A DNA stretch of 64,000 bases. It comes from Actinomyces sp. oral taxon 171 str. F0337 (GTDB lineage Bacteria; Actinomycetota; Actinomycetes; Actinomycetales; Actinomycetaceae). Both the position numbers and the translations under genes were made by a program. Below are positions 9,342 to 19,241 of this stretch, one piece after another. Below the pieces are notes generated by a model, which saw only the letters and a program-made list of their open reading frames with translations, searched no databases and was not told the origin of the DNA. Position 1 is the stretch's first letter. The number at the start of each line of letters is the position of its first letter. The stretch spans positions 992,001 to 1,056,000 of the forward strand of contig NZ_CP040005.1 in the NCBI RefSeq assembly GCF_005696555.1. Reading direction: 5' to 3'.

Positions 9342-12300
9342 ATGGGTGGTCGGCGTCTCAGACGTCTCATTGGTGCGGCTCTGCGCAGGGTGCACCGGCC
9401 CCGGCTCAGCGTCATCGTCAGGGCGGCGGGGGCCGGCCCTCACCTGGAAGGGGCCGTCCGATCCGTGCTCAACCAGTCCTTCAAGGACCTGGAGGTCCTG
9501 GTCGTCGTGGGGCCGGGGGGCGATGCGCAGTGCACTGGAGAGCAGGTGGCCAGTCGCCTGTCCGCCAGGGACCGGCGCGTCCGGCTCGTGCCCCGCGGCC
9601 TGGGCGGTGACTCGAGTGACTGGCTGGATGTCGCCCTGAAGCGAGCCAGGGGAAGCCTGGTCACCGTCGTCGACGGCGGTGACGGACTGATCGCCGGTGC
9701 CTGCCAGTTGATGATTCAGTGCCTGGAGCGGTCCGGCTCTGAGGCCGTCGTCGCGCGCTCGCGGTCCTTGACGCCAGCAGCCGGGGACGGGCCGAGGACG
9801 GGACCGTCCAGCGTGACCCGCCTCGCACAGCCACTGGCCCAGGTGCCCGGGGCGGTCGAGGACCTGGTGGCCGGCGCGGTCATCGCCCGCCGAGAACTGT
9901 GGACACCACCGAGGAGGCTCGTTGCGCTCCCCACCCCTGCGATGTCTCTACCCGCCAGGACCCTTGCGGTGCTTCGTCGTGCAACCCGCATTGACGTGCT
10001 GGATGAGGAGGTCTACACCTGGCGCGCCGGATCGGAGGCTCGTGGCCCCGGTGCGAACACTGATCCCGGCGCCCTCCTGGCGCAGGTGGATGCCCTGGTG
10101 CGGCTGGCTGCTGACGCGCCGGAGGCGGTGCGGCAGCAACTGGTCGCCGAACGCCTGAACCGGGACCTGGTTCTTCTGGCTGAGCGCGCCCACCGGGAGG
10201 GACCTGAGTTCGCCGACTGCCTCCGCCGCACCGCGAGGAGGGCGCTTGGAGATGCTGAAGACTCCGTGTGGGAGTCGACCGCGCTTCTCGATCGACTCGT
10301 GCTGTGGCTCCTCATCCAGGACGATCCGGCCAGTGCCGTGGAGCTTGAGGAGCTGGTCGGTCGGCGTTGCGAGGACCTGAGCCACCTTCCCCTGACCATT
10401 GAGGCAGGGGCGCTGCGACCCGAGCGGCGCTTCCTGGAAGGGCTCACGGTGACCAGTCGGCTCACCCAGGTCCGAGACGTCGACCTGAGACTGCACGTCA
10501 GTATCGACTCGGCGCGCTGGGGCGGCCCCAGGACCCTGGAGGTGCGCGGCAGCGCCTGGGTCCGGGGAGTCGACCCGAGCCTGATCGACCGCCCGATCGT
10601 TGAGGTGGTCGACGAGGCCGGGAGAGTTCGAGGACACGGCGAGGTGGATCGCTGCGAGGCGCCCCGGGCCGACCTGGAGGCCGGCGACCCGTGGCGCTCC
10701 TACCTGTCCTCGGGGATCGTGGTGCGTCTGCAGCTCGAACCGGGACGCTCCGTCTGGTTCCGGGTGGTGACCCGCGTGGCGGGGCGACGGGTGTGGGCAT
10801 GGATGCCGCAACCGGCCGGCTCCAGCAGGTGGCGCCCGGCACCGCCGGAGCCCGGGATGCGCCTGGCGGTGCGCAGTCAACGGGGGCTGCTCCAGGCCGC
10901 TCCGGTGGAGAGCGGGGGCCCGGGGAGCGCGCTGCTGCCCAGTAGCCCGATCGGCGTCGTGCTCCTCGCTGCACGCCTGGACATCGACGCAACGCTGATG
11001 CTGAGCGGAACGGTGACGGGGGCCCCGGCGAGGCTGAACATTGTCCTTGGCGACAGTGCTGGAAACAGCGGCCCGATGACCGTATCCGCCGATCTGGCAT
11101 CGGATGGCGGGTGGTCGGCGAGTATTGACCTGGTCGATCCCGACGTCGAGCTGGGGACTCACCCGATGAGCTGGAGCGCCGCGTCGCAGGACGAGCCCGA
11201 CCGCTGCACTGAGGGTGCCTGTCTGGCAGGGGAGGAGATCGACGGTCCCGCCATCGAGGTTCCCGTCGCCCCAGCGCCCACCGGCTCCGCGGTGGCACCC
11301 GACGGCACCTCCTTCCCGGCGGGCTCCGGGCGCCCTGCGCGTCTCGCACGGATCATCACCCGTCGGAACGGCTCCGTGGCTGTGGCCGTCATCCCCCCGC
11401 TGACGCCTCAGGAGCGCTCGCGGCGGGGGCATCGGCTCCTCATTGAGCGTGAGCCCAAGGCCCTGAGAGCGGGAGTCTTCCTGGAGTCCTTCGGCGGGCG
11501 CAGCGGGGGAGACAATCCGGCCGCGATATGCGAGGACCTGGCGGCTCACGGCATCACCGCGACCCTGTGGTGGTCGGTCGTCGACGGGACGGTTCCAGTG
11601 CCGTCGGGTGCGCGCCCCGTCGTCGTCGGGTCACAGGAATGGGTGGAGGCGCTGCGCACCTCACGGGTCATCGTCACCAACGACCACCTTCCCTCCTGGT
11701 TCTCCAAGCGTGAGGGGCAGCACCTGCTCCAGACCTGGCACGGCACTCCGATCAAGAAGCTGCTGCACGACGCCCCACGAACCGTCACTCTGAGATACCG
11801 GCGCCTCATGGCCCGCCAGGTTCCCCAGTGGGACCTGCTGCTCGCCCAGACCCCGCAAGCCGGCAGGCGTCTTCAGCGGGCGCTGGGATACCACGGGCAG
11901 GTCCGGGTGGGGGAGTACCCCCGAAACGTGAGGCTCCTCGGGGGCTCTGAAGTGAGGCGACGGGTGCGCCACGAGCTCGGTATCGGTCAGGAGCAGCCGG
12001 TCATCCTCTACGCCCCGACCTGGCGGGAGAGCCTGCGGCCTGACAAGCGCGCAGTCGACTGCGGTACCGCGGGCGGGCCAGGGCCGGCGGGGGCGTTGGA
12101 TGGGGAGCACCTGGCTGATCGTCTCGGCGTGGTGGTCCTCATGCGCAGCCACCACATGAACCGGGCAGGCCGTGTCCCAGGGGCGATCGATGTCAGCGGG
12201 TACCCGAGTGTCGAGGAGCTCATGGTGGCGGCCGACATCCTGGTCTCGGACTACTCCAGCATCTTCTTCGACTTCGCTCTCACCGGGAAGCCGGCAGTGG

Positions 12301-12539
12301 CCTACGTACCCGACCTGACCTTCTACCGCGATGTCGAGAGGGGTCTGTACGGTTGCTGGCCCCTCGAATCAGGGCTGCCCGTCGCCGTCGACCACGACGG
12401 GCTCACCTCCCACCTGCACAGGGTCCTGGGCGGTATCGACGCCGCGGGGGGCCGCTGCGCACCGCCAGAGGTGGATCCCGCACCGATCCTGGACAACCTT
12501 GCGTGGATCCGTGGATGGGTCACTCGTTTCCTGAGCTGA
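9342..12539 (+). CDS. Fused glycosyltransferase 2-like / CDP-glycerol glycerophosphotransferase
   Basis: A 1065-residue multidomain protein. Residues about 25-130 look like a GT2 fold (LSVIVRAAGAGPHLEGAVRS) but the usual DxDD metal motif is VDGGDG, so that domain may be inactive. Residues about 330-680 are unassigned, with beta-rich segments. The C-terminal third is a TagB/TagF-type domain: LQTWHGTPIKKLLHDAP, ILYAPTWRES and the acceptor block VSDYSSIFFDFALTGKP. Such enzymes add glycerol phosphate from CDP-glycerol to a lipid-linked acceptor. It follows the dehydrogenase by 6 bases and probably acts at the inner membrane face. Confidence 0.85.
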   Translation: MGGRRLRRLIGAALRRVHRPRLSVIVRAAGAGPHLEGAVRSVLNQSFKDLEVLVVVGPGGDAQCTGEQVASRLSARDRRVRLVPRGLGGDSSDWLDVALKRARGSLVTVVDGGDGLIAGACQLMIQCLERSGSEAVVARSRSLTPAAGDGPRTGPSSVTRLAQPLAQVPGAVEDLVAGAVIARRELWTPPRRLVALPTPAMSLPARTLAVLRRATRIDVLDEEVYTWRAGSEARGPGANTDPGALLAQVDALVRLAADAPEAVRQQLVAERLNRDLVLLAERAHREGPEFADCLRRTARRALGDAEDSVWESTALLDRLVLWLLIQDDPASAVELEELVGRRCEDLSHLPLTIEAGALRPERRFLEGLTVTSRLTQVRDVDLRLHVSIDSARWGGPRTLEVRGSAWVRGVDPSLIDRPIVEVVDEAGRVRGHGEVDRCEAPRADLEAGDPWRSYLSSGIVVRLQLEPGRSVWFRVVTRVAGRRVWAWMPQPAGSSRWRPAPPEPGMRLAVRSQRGLLQAAPVESGGPGSALLPSSPIGVVLLAARLDIDATLMLSGTVTGAPARLNIVLGDSAGNSGPMTVSADLASDGGWSASIDLVDPDVELGTHPMSWSAASQDEPDRCTEGACLAGEEIDGPAIEVPVAPAPTGSAVAPDGTSFPAGSGRPARLARIITRRNGSVAVAVIPPLTPQERSRRGHRLLIEREPKALRAGVFLESFGGRSGGDNPAAICEDLAAHGITATLWWSVVDGTVPVPSGARPVVVGSQEWVEALRTSRVIVTNDHLPSWFSKREGQHLLQTWHGTPIKKLLHDAPRTVTLRYRRLMARQVPQWDLLLAQTPQAGRRLQRALGYHGQVRVGEYPRNVRLLGGSEVRRRVRHELGIGQEQPVILYAPTWRESLRPDKRAVDCGTAGGPGPAGALDGEHLADRLGVVVLMRSHHMNRAGRVPGAIDVSGYPSVEELMVAADILVSDYSSIFFDFALTGKPAVAYVPDLTFYRDVERGLYGCWPLESGLPVAVDHDGLTSHLHRVLGGIDAAGGRCAPPEVDPAPILDNLAWIRGWVTRFLS

Positions 12540-12804
12540 TAAGCGACCGGAAGGGCGGATGAACCGCACCTCTCAAAAGAACTGGAAAGAATAATTGTGA
12601 CGAGAGCGTGAGGTGCTCAGAAAAGGTGGGACAGGCCTCTCTGTGATTTTCAACAGCGAACATCGCATATTTCAGTGATATATCGGTATGGCATCGATTC
12701 TATGAAATCTTCGATGTCGGTTCGGAGGGTGGGGAATACTCACGGTGGTTTGTCCAGGGTGTTGTGGTGGGCGAGCCTCGGAGATTCAATCAGGAAGTGA
12801 CCTC

Positions 12805-13197
12805 ATGAAGCGCGTGATCACCTATGGCACATATGACCTGCTCCACTATGGTCATATTGCGTTGCTGAGGCGTGCGCGAGCGCTTGGAGACTTTCTGGTG
12901 GTGGCGCTGTCCAGCGATGAGTTCAATGCCGGAAAGGGTAAGCAGGCGTACTTCTCCTACGAGGAGCGCAAGGTGATGCTCGAGGCCATCCGGTACGTCG
13001 ACCTCGTGGTGCCCGAGCTGACCTGGGGACAGAAGACCGAGGACGTCGCCAGGTACGGTATCGACGTCTTCGTCATGGGGAACGACTGGAGCGGTGAGTT
13101 CGACGATCAGCTGGAAGGGCTGTGCGAGGTCGTCTACCTTCCTCGGACTCCAGAGGTCTCGACGACTCGAATCAAGAGTGATATGCGCCTGGGCTGA
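12805..13197 (+). CDS. tagD: Glycerol-3-phosphate cytidylyltransferase, copy 1
   Basis: A 130-residue TagD/TarD-type enzyme making CDP-glycerol from CTP and glycerol 3-phosphate. The start ATG 12805 gives the canonical MKRVITYGTYDLLHYGH (HxGH nucleotide motif) and has AGGAAG upstream. The second family signature is intact as RTPEVSTTRIK, and the length matches stand-alone TagD. The 265-base gap before it (12540-12804) is AT-rich and likely holds its promoter, which I could not assign. It would supply the donor for the neighbouring glycerophosphotransferase domains. Confidence 0.95.
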   Translation: MKRVITYGTYDLLHYGHIALLRRARALGDFLVVALSSDEFNAGKGKQAYFSYEERKVMLEAIRYVDLVVPELTWGQKTEDVARYGIDVFVMGNDWSGEFDDQLEGLCEVVYLPRTPEVSTTRIKSDMRLG

Positions 13198-13237
13198 CTG
13201 GTGTGCTTTGAATCGGGGTGTCGCATGAGGTGAAGCG

Positions 13238-13311
13238 GGCCTCCGAGTTGGAGGCCGGAGTGAGTCTCGCTGTGTGGCGCGTCAGCAAGCGCTGATTTTA
13301 ATCCATAGAAT
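13238..13311 (+). promoter_or_regulatory. Hairpin and candidate promoter before the 1333-residue fusion gene
   Basis: GGCCTCC-GAGTT-GGAGGCC (13238-13256) forms a perfect 7-bp hairpin just after tagD, possibly ending part of its transcripts. The AT-rich stretch that follows holds a good -10 candidate, TAGAAT (13306-13311), but no convincing -35. AAAGGCG precedes the next ATG. Confidence 0.35.
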
Positions 13312-13338
13312 GTTTTTAATGAAATAAAGGCGATTATC

Positions 13339-16300
13339 ATGACCAAGGATGCTGTCCTCAGGAAGATGGGGCGCGTCGTTTCCGGCCGTTTGCAGCTGCC
13401 GGCCGCCACCAGGCTGGTGCGCTATGCCGCTGCCAGGGAGTATGAGGACGGCAACCTGGCGGAGGCCAGGCGCCTGTATGAAAAACTCTCTGAGGGTGCT
13501 CAGGACACTGCCACCCGGCTGCGCCTAGGGGTCATCGCCGAGCGTCAGGAGCGGTTCGAGGCCGCTCTGAGAACCTATACCGAGGTGGCCGACCATGACC
13601 CCGCCTGCGGAGAGGCCTTCTACCGTGCCGGCTGCCTCCTCAAACGGCAAGACGATCCAGAGGCGGCCTTCGTCTTCTTCTCGCGTGCCCTCTCCTCAGG
13701 AGTGCGAGACCGACGCTACTCGGAGCGCCTGCTCGCCTGCCTGCCTGCGAGCACCCCGCAGTGGCAGCGTCTGGAGGTTCTGCTCTCCGGTCTGCCCGAG
13801 CACGAGAACGACGCCGCCTGGCTGCGCAAGCTCCTTCAGTCTCAGCTCCACATGGGCTTGAACGGGCCTGCCAGGTGCACCCTGGATGCCCTGGCCAGCG
13901 TTGATCGGCTCAGCGCGCACGAGCTCTTCGAACAGGGGGTCATCGCTCACCGTGACGGTGATCGGGCCTGCGCCACTGCCAGCTTCGCGGCCGCTTGTGA
14001 GGCTGCCGGCGGCAAGGCGCGCAGCAAGGGGCCGGCCCAGTTCGCATGCTCCCGGGGCGACTGGAGGCTGGCGTCCGAGCTCTTCGAGATCTACCCGGGA
14101 GAGGGCTTGTCCAGGGGGGAGCTGGCCTATGAGCTGGCCTACTGCCTGGACCGTCTGCGTGAGCACGAGCGAGCGCAGGGGCAGTACGCCCTGGCCGCCT
14201 CGCTGGATACGGGGAACGGGAACACCCTTTACAAGCTGGGGCTCGCCTCGGAACGCATTGGCGACCTGCTCACCGCGGAGCGCTCCTACCAGGAGGCCCT
14301 GCGGACGCTCAAGAAGCCCGCACGCAGCTGGTGGAACTATCGCCGTGGGGTCTGTCTGGCGAGACTGGGACGCCACGCCGAGGCGCTGGACTCCTTCTGG
14401 TCCTACCTGGGGCCGGCCCCGCGCGGGCTGGCATCGGTGTCGCAGCAACCGGCCAGTACGGGCTTCCTCGAGCTCGTTCGCGCTAAGAGCACACCACCGC
14501 CTCGGCAGCGGCCGGAGGATCTTGTCGAGTCCACCATCGGCGAGATCATGCTGGGGCTTCATGAGGATCTCAGGACCCACGGCGGTACGGAGGGTCCCGG
14601 CACCGGTATGGAGATCCCGCCCGCCGTGGCGCGCACGGCGGCTCAGTCCATCCGCCGCATTCTCCCTCTGGTTCTCAAGGGGGACCGGAACCACCGCCTG
14701 GTCCTGGCCCAGCTGGCCCAGGACGCCGGGCAGGTGGAGCTCGCCTGCGAGATCCTCGAGCAGGCCGAGGAGTTCGGCTGCAAGGACGGGCTGGATCCGC
14801 GGGCCTATGGGCGCACCGCGGGAGCTGCTCGCAACATCCGCTACGCCGAGGCCCTGGAGGTCCTTCCCGTCAGCCCCCACCTGGTGCTGTGGGAGTCCAA
14901 CCACGGAGCCTCGATCGGTTGCCACCCTCTGGCCGTCTTCCGCTGGATGGTGGACCGGCCGGAGTACTCCCACCTGCTCCATGTCTGGGCCGTCAACGAC
15001 CTGGGCGCCATCCCGCCTGACCTGCTGGGGCGTCGCAACGTCGTCTTCGTCCCCCTGCACAGCACCGAGTACATGCAGTACCTCGCCACCGCCGGGTACC
15101 TCGTCAACAACGTCTCCTTCGCCCCCTACTTCGTGCGCCGTCGCGAGCAGCGCTACCTCAACACCTGGCACGGCACCCCCTTCAAGACCCTGGGGCGATC
15201 AATGCGGGGCGGTCTGCTCGACTACGAGAACCTGCAGCGCAACTTCCAGCTGAGCACCACGCTCATGGCACCCAACGAGCTCACCCGATGGGCCCTCATC
15301 GAGGACCATGATCTGCTCGACGTCTACCGGGGCCGCACCATCATCACCGGCTCCCCCCGTCTGGACACCTCGCTGACGATGAGCCAGGAGGACCGCAAGG
15401 CGCTTCGAGGCCGCCTGGGAATGGCCGAGGGGGACGAGCGCCGTCTGGTCCTGTTCGCCCCCACCTGGCGCGGCGGAGTCAGCAAGCGGGAGCTGGACCG
15501 TGAGGCCCTGGTCGCCGACCTGACCGCCATGGCCTCCCGTGACGACGTGCTTGTGGTCTACCGCGCCCACCGCCTCTCCGAGAAGCTGTTGGCCGGCGTC
15601 GATCTGCCGGTGAGCGTCGTGCCCAAGGACATCGACACCAATGAGTTGCTGGCCGCCGTCGACGTCCTGGTGACCGACTACTCCTCGATCCTCTTCGACT
15701 TCCTCCCCCAGAAGCGCCCCATCGTGCTCTACATGCATGACATCGAGGAGTACCGGGCCGAGCGGGGTCTGTACCTCGATCCCGCTCAGGTCCCCGGGCT
15801 GGCCTGCTATGACCGCGCTGAGCTGGCCTCAGCCATCGGGCGTGCCCTGGCCGGGGAGGGGGTCGCGGCCCGGGAGGCCCTCGCCCGGTACTGTCCCTAC
15901 GAAGACGGGTGGGCCTCGGCGCGCCTGGCCCGATTCTTCTTCGACGACGACCTCGACCACGGACAGCGGGCTGTCATACGGGACCACGCACGTGACTCCG
16001 CAGCCGGCTGTGGCGCCCGTAAACGCCGGACACTCCTGTTCCACGCCTCCATGATCCCCAACGGGATCGCCTCTGCCCTCCTGGCGCTCCTGGAGGCGCT
16101 TGACCCGGAGCTCTACTCGGTGAACCTCATCGTCGAGCCCTCCGTCCTGCGCAGCAACGAGGACCGTCAGGAGATCTTCCGGCGCCTGCCCCACCACGTC
16201 CATGTCATCTGCAAGCCCGGTGCCGCGCCCTGGCGGATCCACGAACGGGCCTGCGTCAACGACTTCGCCCGCCACCCCGAGGCCTACGTCTCGCAGAGCT

Positions 16301-17340
16301 TCTGGGACTGCTACTGGGCGTACTACGAGCGCGAGACGCGTCGCATCCTGGGCGACTTCGTGCCCGACGCCGCCATCGAGTACGACGGCTACGCCGAGAC
16401 CTGGGTGTCGCTCATCGCGGCCTGGGGGCGTCGAGGATCGCGCACCTCCTGCTACCAGCACAACCAGATGGACAACGAGTACCGGGACAAGTACCCCAAT
16501 CTCAGGCGCGTCTTCACCCTCTACGGCGATGTCGACGCCGTCGTCGCCGTCAGCCCGGGCCTGGCCCGCCACAACCGCACCGGGCTGGCCGGTCTGGGCA
16601 TTGATCTCTCCCAGCGCCAGCTCTCGGCCCGCAACCTCCTCGACGTCGAGCGGGTGCGCCTCGGGGCGCAGGCGCCCGCCCCCGACGCCTTCACCGAGCT
16701 GAAGAACGAGCACGACATCGTCCTTGCCACCATGGGGCGGATGTCGATGGAGAAGAACCAGGCGGCTCTCATCGAGGCGCTCGCCCTTCTGCGCAAGCAG
16801 GACGTCGTCGAGAACGGCGCTGAAGGTGACGGGGCTCATGGCCTGAGTGTCGGCCTGGCGATCGTCGGATCCGGGGTGCTCGAGGGGACGCTGCGAGGCC
16901 GGATCGACTCCCTGGGCCTGTCCGGGCACGTCGTGCTGCTGGGACAGATGGACAACCCGTTCCCGGTCCTTGAGGGAGCCGACCTGTTCGTCCTGCCGTC
17001 CTTGCACGAGGGGCAACCGGTCACTCTGCTGGAGGCGATGACACTGGGAACCGGAGTCGTGGCCTCCGACCTTCCGGGCAACCGGGAGCTGGTCGCCCTC
17101 GGTTACGGAGTTCTGAGCGGGACCTCACCCCACGACATCGCCCAGGCGATCCGCACGGCACTGGCCGACCCCCGACTCGCCCACGGAGACTTTGACGTCA
17201 AGGAGCACAACGCGCGTTCACTGCGGGACACTCTCGATGCGATACTCGGTCCCGACGCGCACCATCAGCGTCCCAAGGGGAAGGCGGCGTCCACAAGGAG
17301 GCGGCGCAGGCGTGCGGCCTCGCGAAAGGCGCCCGTATGA
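13339..17340 (+). CDS. TPR / TagF-like glycerophosphotransferase / GT4 glycosyltransferase triple fusion
   Basis: A 1333-residue protein with three modules. Residues about 25-400 carry tetratricopeptide-like repeats (YEDGNLAEARRLYEKL; RIGDLLTAERSYQEALRT), a protein-interaction scaffold. Residues about 530-850 are a TagB/TagF domain with LNTWHGTPFKTLG, ITGSPRLDTS, LFAPTWRGG and VTDYSSILFDFLPQKRP. Residues about 895-1310 are a GT-B glycosyltransferase, GT4-like, with TMGRMSMEKNQAALIEAL and LPSLHEGQPVTLLEAMTLG. The tail is Arg/Lys-rich. One chain may thus both add glycerol phosphate and glycosylate the polymer. Its stop overlaps the next gene by ATGA. Confidence 0.88.
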   Translation: MTKDAVLRKMGRVVSGRLQLPAATRLVRYAAAREYEDGNLAEARRLYEKLSEGAQDTATRLRLGVIAERQERFEAALRTYTEVADHDPACGEAFYRAGCLLKRQDDPEAAFVFFSRALSSGVRDRRYSERLLACLPASTPQWQRLEVLLSGLPEHENDAAWLRKLLQSQLHMGLNGPARCTLDALASVDRLSAHELFEQGVIAHRDGDRACATASFAAACEAAGGKARSKGPAQFACSRGDWRLASELFEIYPGEGLSRGELAYELAYCLDRLREHERAQGQYALAASLDTGNGNTLYKLGLASERIGDLLTAERSYQEALRTLKKPARSWWNYRRGVCLARLGRHAEALDSFWSYLGPAPRGLASVSQQPASTGFLELVRAKSTPPPRQRPEDLVESTIGEIMLGLHEDLRTHGGTEGPGTGMEIPPAVARTAAQSIRRILPLVLKGDRNHRLVLAQLAQDAGQVELACEILEQAEEFGCKDGLDPRAYGRTAGAARNIRYAEALEVLPVSPHLVLWESNHGASIGCHPLAVFRWMVDRPEYSHLLHVWAVNDLGAIPPDLLGRRNVVFVPLHSTEYMQYLATAGYLVNNVSFAPYFVRRREQRYLNTWHGTPFKTLGRSMRGGLLDYENLQRNFQLSTTLMAPNELTRWALIEDHDLLDVYRGRTIITGSPRLDTSLTMSQEDRKALRGRLGMAEGDERRLVLFAPTWRGGVSKRELDREALVADLTAMASRDDVLVVYRAHRLSEKLLAGVDLPVSVVPKDIDTNELLAAVDVLVTDYSSILFDFLPQKRPIVLYMHDIEEYRAERGLYLDPAQVPGLACYDRAELASAIGRALAGEGVAAREALARYCPYEDGWASARLARFFFDDDLDHGQRAVIRDHARDSAAGCGARKRRTLLFHASMIPNGIASALLALLEALDPELYSVNLIVEPSVLRSNEDRQEIFRRLPHHVHVICKPGAAPWRIHERACVNDFARHPEAYVSQSFWDCYWAYYERETRRILGDFVPDAAIEYDGYAETWVSLIAAWGRRGSRTSCYQHNQMDNEYRDKYPNLRRVFTLYGDVDAVVAVSPGLARHNRTGLAGLGIDLSQRQLSARNLLDVERVRLGAQAPAPDAFTELKNEHDIVLATMGRMSMEKNQAALIEALALLRKQDVVENGAEGDGAHGLSVGLAIVGSGVLEGTLRGRIDSLGLSGHVVLLGQMDNPFPVLEGADLFVLPSLHEGQPVTLLEAMTLGTGVVASDLPGNRELVALGYGVLSGTSPHDIAQAIRTALADPRLAHGDFDVKEHNARSLRDTLDAILGPDAHHQRPKGKAASTRRRRRRAASRKAPV

Positions 17341-19241
17341 CGCCTCGGACGGCCCTCGAGCTGCGGCGCGCACTGTGGCACCTGCGCCACTCCGGGCTGA
17401 CGGGGCTGCGTGAGCACCTGCGCCGTCGTCGGGCGACGGCCTGGGCCCGCCCCCGCCGGTGGGCCTCCGGGCGACGGCACCAGACCCTCCTGCCGGACTG
17501 GCCCCTGCCCTCACCGCAGGAGACCGGACCTCGCCACGACGTCACCGTCGGGCTGATCGCCGATGAGTTCACTGCGCTCGCCCTGCGCTACGAGTGGCGC
17601 TCCGTGCCCTTGACGCCCACCGGCTGGCGCGAGCAGATTGAGCAGAGCCCCATCGACCTGCTCTTCGTGGAGTCCGCCTGGCACGGCAACGACGACGCCT
17701 GGCGCTTCCAGGTCATCGGCTCCCAGGGGCCCTCGGGTCACCTGAGAGAGATGGTCACCGCGCTGCGAGAGCGAGGAGTGCCGACGGTCTTCTGGAACAA
17801 GGAGGATCCCGCCCACTACGACGAGGCCATTGCGACTGCGGGCCTGTTCGACTGGGTCTTCACCACCGATGAGGCGATGGTGGGGCGCTACCGGAGCGAC
17901 CTGGGACATGACCGCATCGGGGTCCTGCCCTTCGCCGCCCAGCCCGCGATCCACAACCCGATCCGCCTGCTGGACGATGCGGGTCGCCCCGCACCCCTGA
18001 GGGATGTCGCCTTCGCCGGCACCTACTTCGCCCACAAGTACCCCGAGCGACGCGCGCAGATGGAGATCGTCCTGGGCGGCGCCCTCGACGCGTCGGCTCG
18101 ACTTCCCCGCGGGCTGGACATCTTCTCCCGGTACCTCGATGGCGATGACACCTACCAGTTCCCGACTCCCTGGGACTCGCACGTGCGCGGCAGCCTCACC
18201 TACACACAGATGCTCAGCGCCTACCGTGCCTACGGCGTCTTCCTCAACGTCAGCTCCGTGGTGGACAGCCCGTCCATGCTTCCGCGCCGCGTCATCGAGG
18301 TCCTGGCCTGCGGCACTCCTGTGGTGAGTACCCCGACGCCGGCCACCGACCGCCTCCTGCCCGCCGGAACCCTGGCCAAGGTCTCTGACCGCGCTCAGGC
18401 CGGGCACACCGTGCGCGCGCTCGTGACCAACCCGGCCCTCGGGGACTACATGACCTACCTGGCACAACGTGAGATCTGGGGCCATCACACCTACAGCCAC
18501 CGCGTGGAGACCGTGCTGCGAGCCGTCGGCATGGGGGAGAGGGTGCGACGCCGGCCCACCGTCGCACCCCTGGTGTCCACCATCCGGCCCGAGCAGGTCG
18601 ACCACGTCCTTCAGACCCTGGCCGGCCAGCAGCAGGTGACGATGGCGCCGGTCATCCTCACCCACGGCTTCACGGCCCGCGCCAGCAGCAGGGCCCGCGC
18701 CCGCGAGCTGGGCCTTGAGATCGACTGGGTCACAGCGGGGACCAGTACTCCTTTAGGAGCCTGCTACAACCTCATGCTCTCGCGGGTCGAGGCCGACTAC
18801 ATCGCCAAGATGGACGACGACGACCTCTACGGCGATCACTACCTCTTCGAGTCCCTCGCGGCGGCCGACTACGCCAGGGCCGACGTCGTCGGCAAGCACG
18901 CCCACTACCTGCACCTGTCGGGACCGGACCTGACGGTGCTGCGCTTCGCCGACTGGGAGCACCGCTATACGACTTTCGTCTCCGGACCGACCCTGGTGGC
19001 TCGTACGGACCTGGTGCGCGATATCACTTTTCCCGAGACGACCACCGGTGAGGACACCGGTTTCCTCAATGACTGCAACCGTGCCGGGGCTCGTATCTAC
19101 TCGGCCTCCCGATTCGGTTTCGTCCAGCGACGTGGGACGACTTTCGGACACACCTGGGACATCTCCAACGCAGAGGTGCTGGCTACGTCCACCATTAGTC
19201 ATTGGGGACCGCCCCACGAAATGGAGATGCCCACCTCATGA
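17337..19241 (+). CDS. CgeB-like glycosyltransferase fused to a GT2-like domain
   Basis: A 634-residue protein. An Arg-rich N-terminus is followed, at about residues 60-400, by a GT-B region resembling CgeB/DUF3880 glycosyltransferases: PIDLLFVESAWHGNDDAW, PTVFWNKEDPAHYD, DVAFAGTYFAHKYPER and RRVIEVLACGTPVVSTPT. Residues about 420-620 look GT2-like with LGACYNLMLSRVEADYIAKM followed by DDDDL as the metal motif. The start overlaps the preceding fusion gene (ATGA), and its own stop overlaps the next start in the same way. The sugar it transfers is unknown. Confidence 0.8.
   Translation: MTPRTALELRRALWHLRHSGLTGLREHLRRRRATAWARPRRWASGRRHQTLLPDWPLPSPQETGPRHDVTVGLIADEFTALALRYEWRSVPLTPTGWREQIEQSPIDLLFVESAWHGNDDAWRFQVIGSQGPSGHLREMVTALRERGVPTVFWNKEDPAHYDEAIATAGLFDWVFTTDEAMVGRYRSDLGHDRIGVLPFAAQPAIHNPIRLLDDAGRPAPLRDVAFAGTYFAHKYPERRAQMEIVLGGALDASARLPRGLDIFSRYLDGDDTYQFPTPWDSHVRGSLTYTQMLSAYRAYGVFLNVSSVVDSPSMLPRRVIEVLACGTPVVSTPTPATDRLLPAGTLAKVSDRAQAGHTVRALVTNPALGDYMTYLAQREIWGHHTYSHRVETVLRAVGMGERVRRRPTVAPLVSTIRPEQVDHVLQTLAGQQQVTMAPVILTHGFTARASSRARARELGLEIDWVTAGTSTPLGACYNLMLSRVEADYIAKMDDDDLYGDHYLFESLAAADYARADVVGKHAHYLHLSGPDLTVLRFADWEHRYTTFVSGPTLVARTDLVRDITFPETTTGEDTGFLNDCNRAGARIYSASRFGFVQRRGTTFGHTWDISNAEVLATSTISHWGPPHEMEMPTS

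Noticed and set aside
2330..15171. Long open frames opposite or overlapping real genes (for example 2330-3889 plus, 9948-11549 minus, 13696-15171 minus)
   Set aside because: They are by-products of high GC content. They are antisense to genes with clear motifs and have low-complexity Arg/Gly/Pro-rich products and no ribosome sites.
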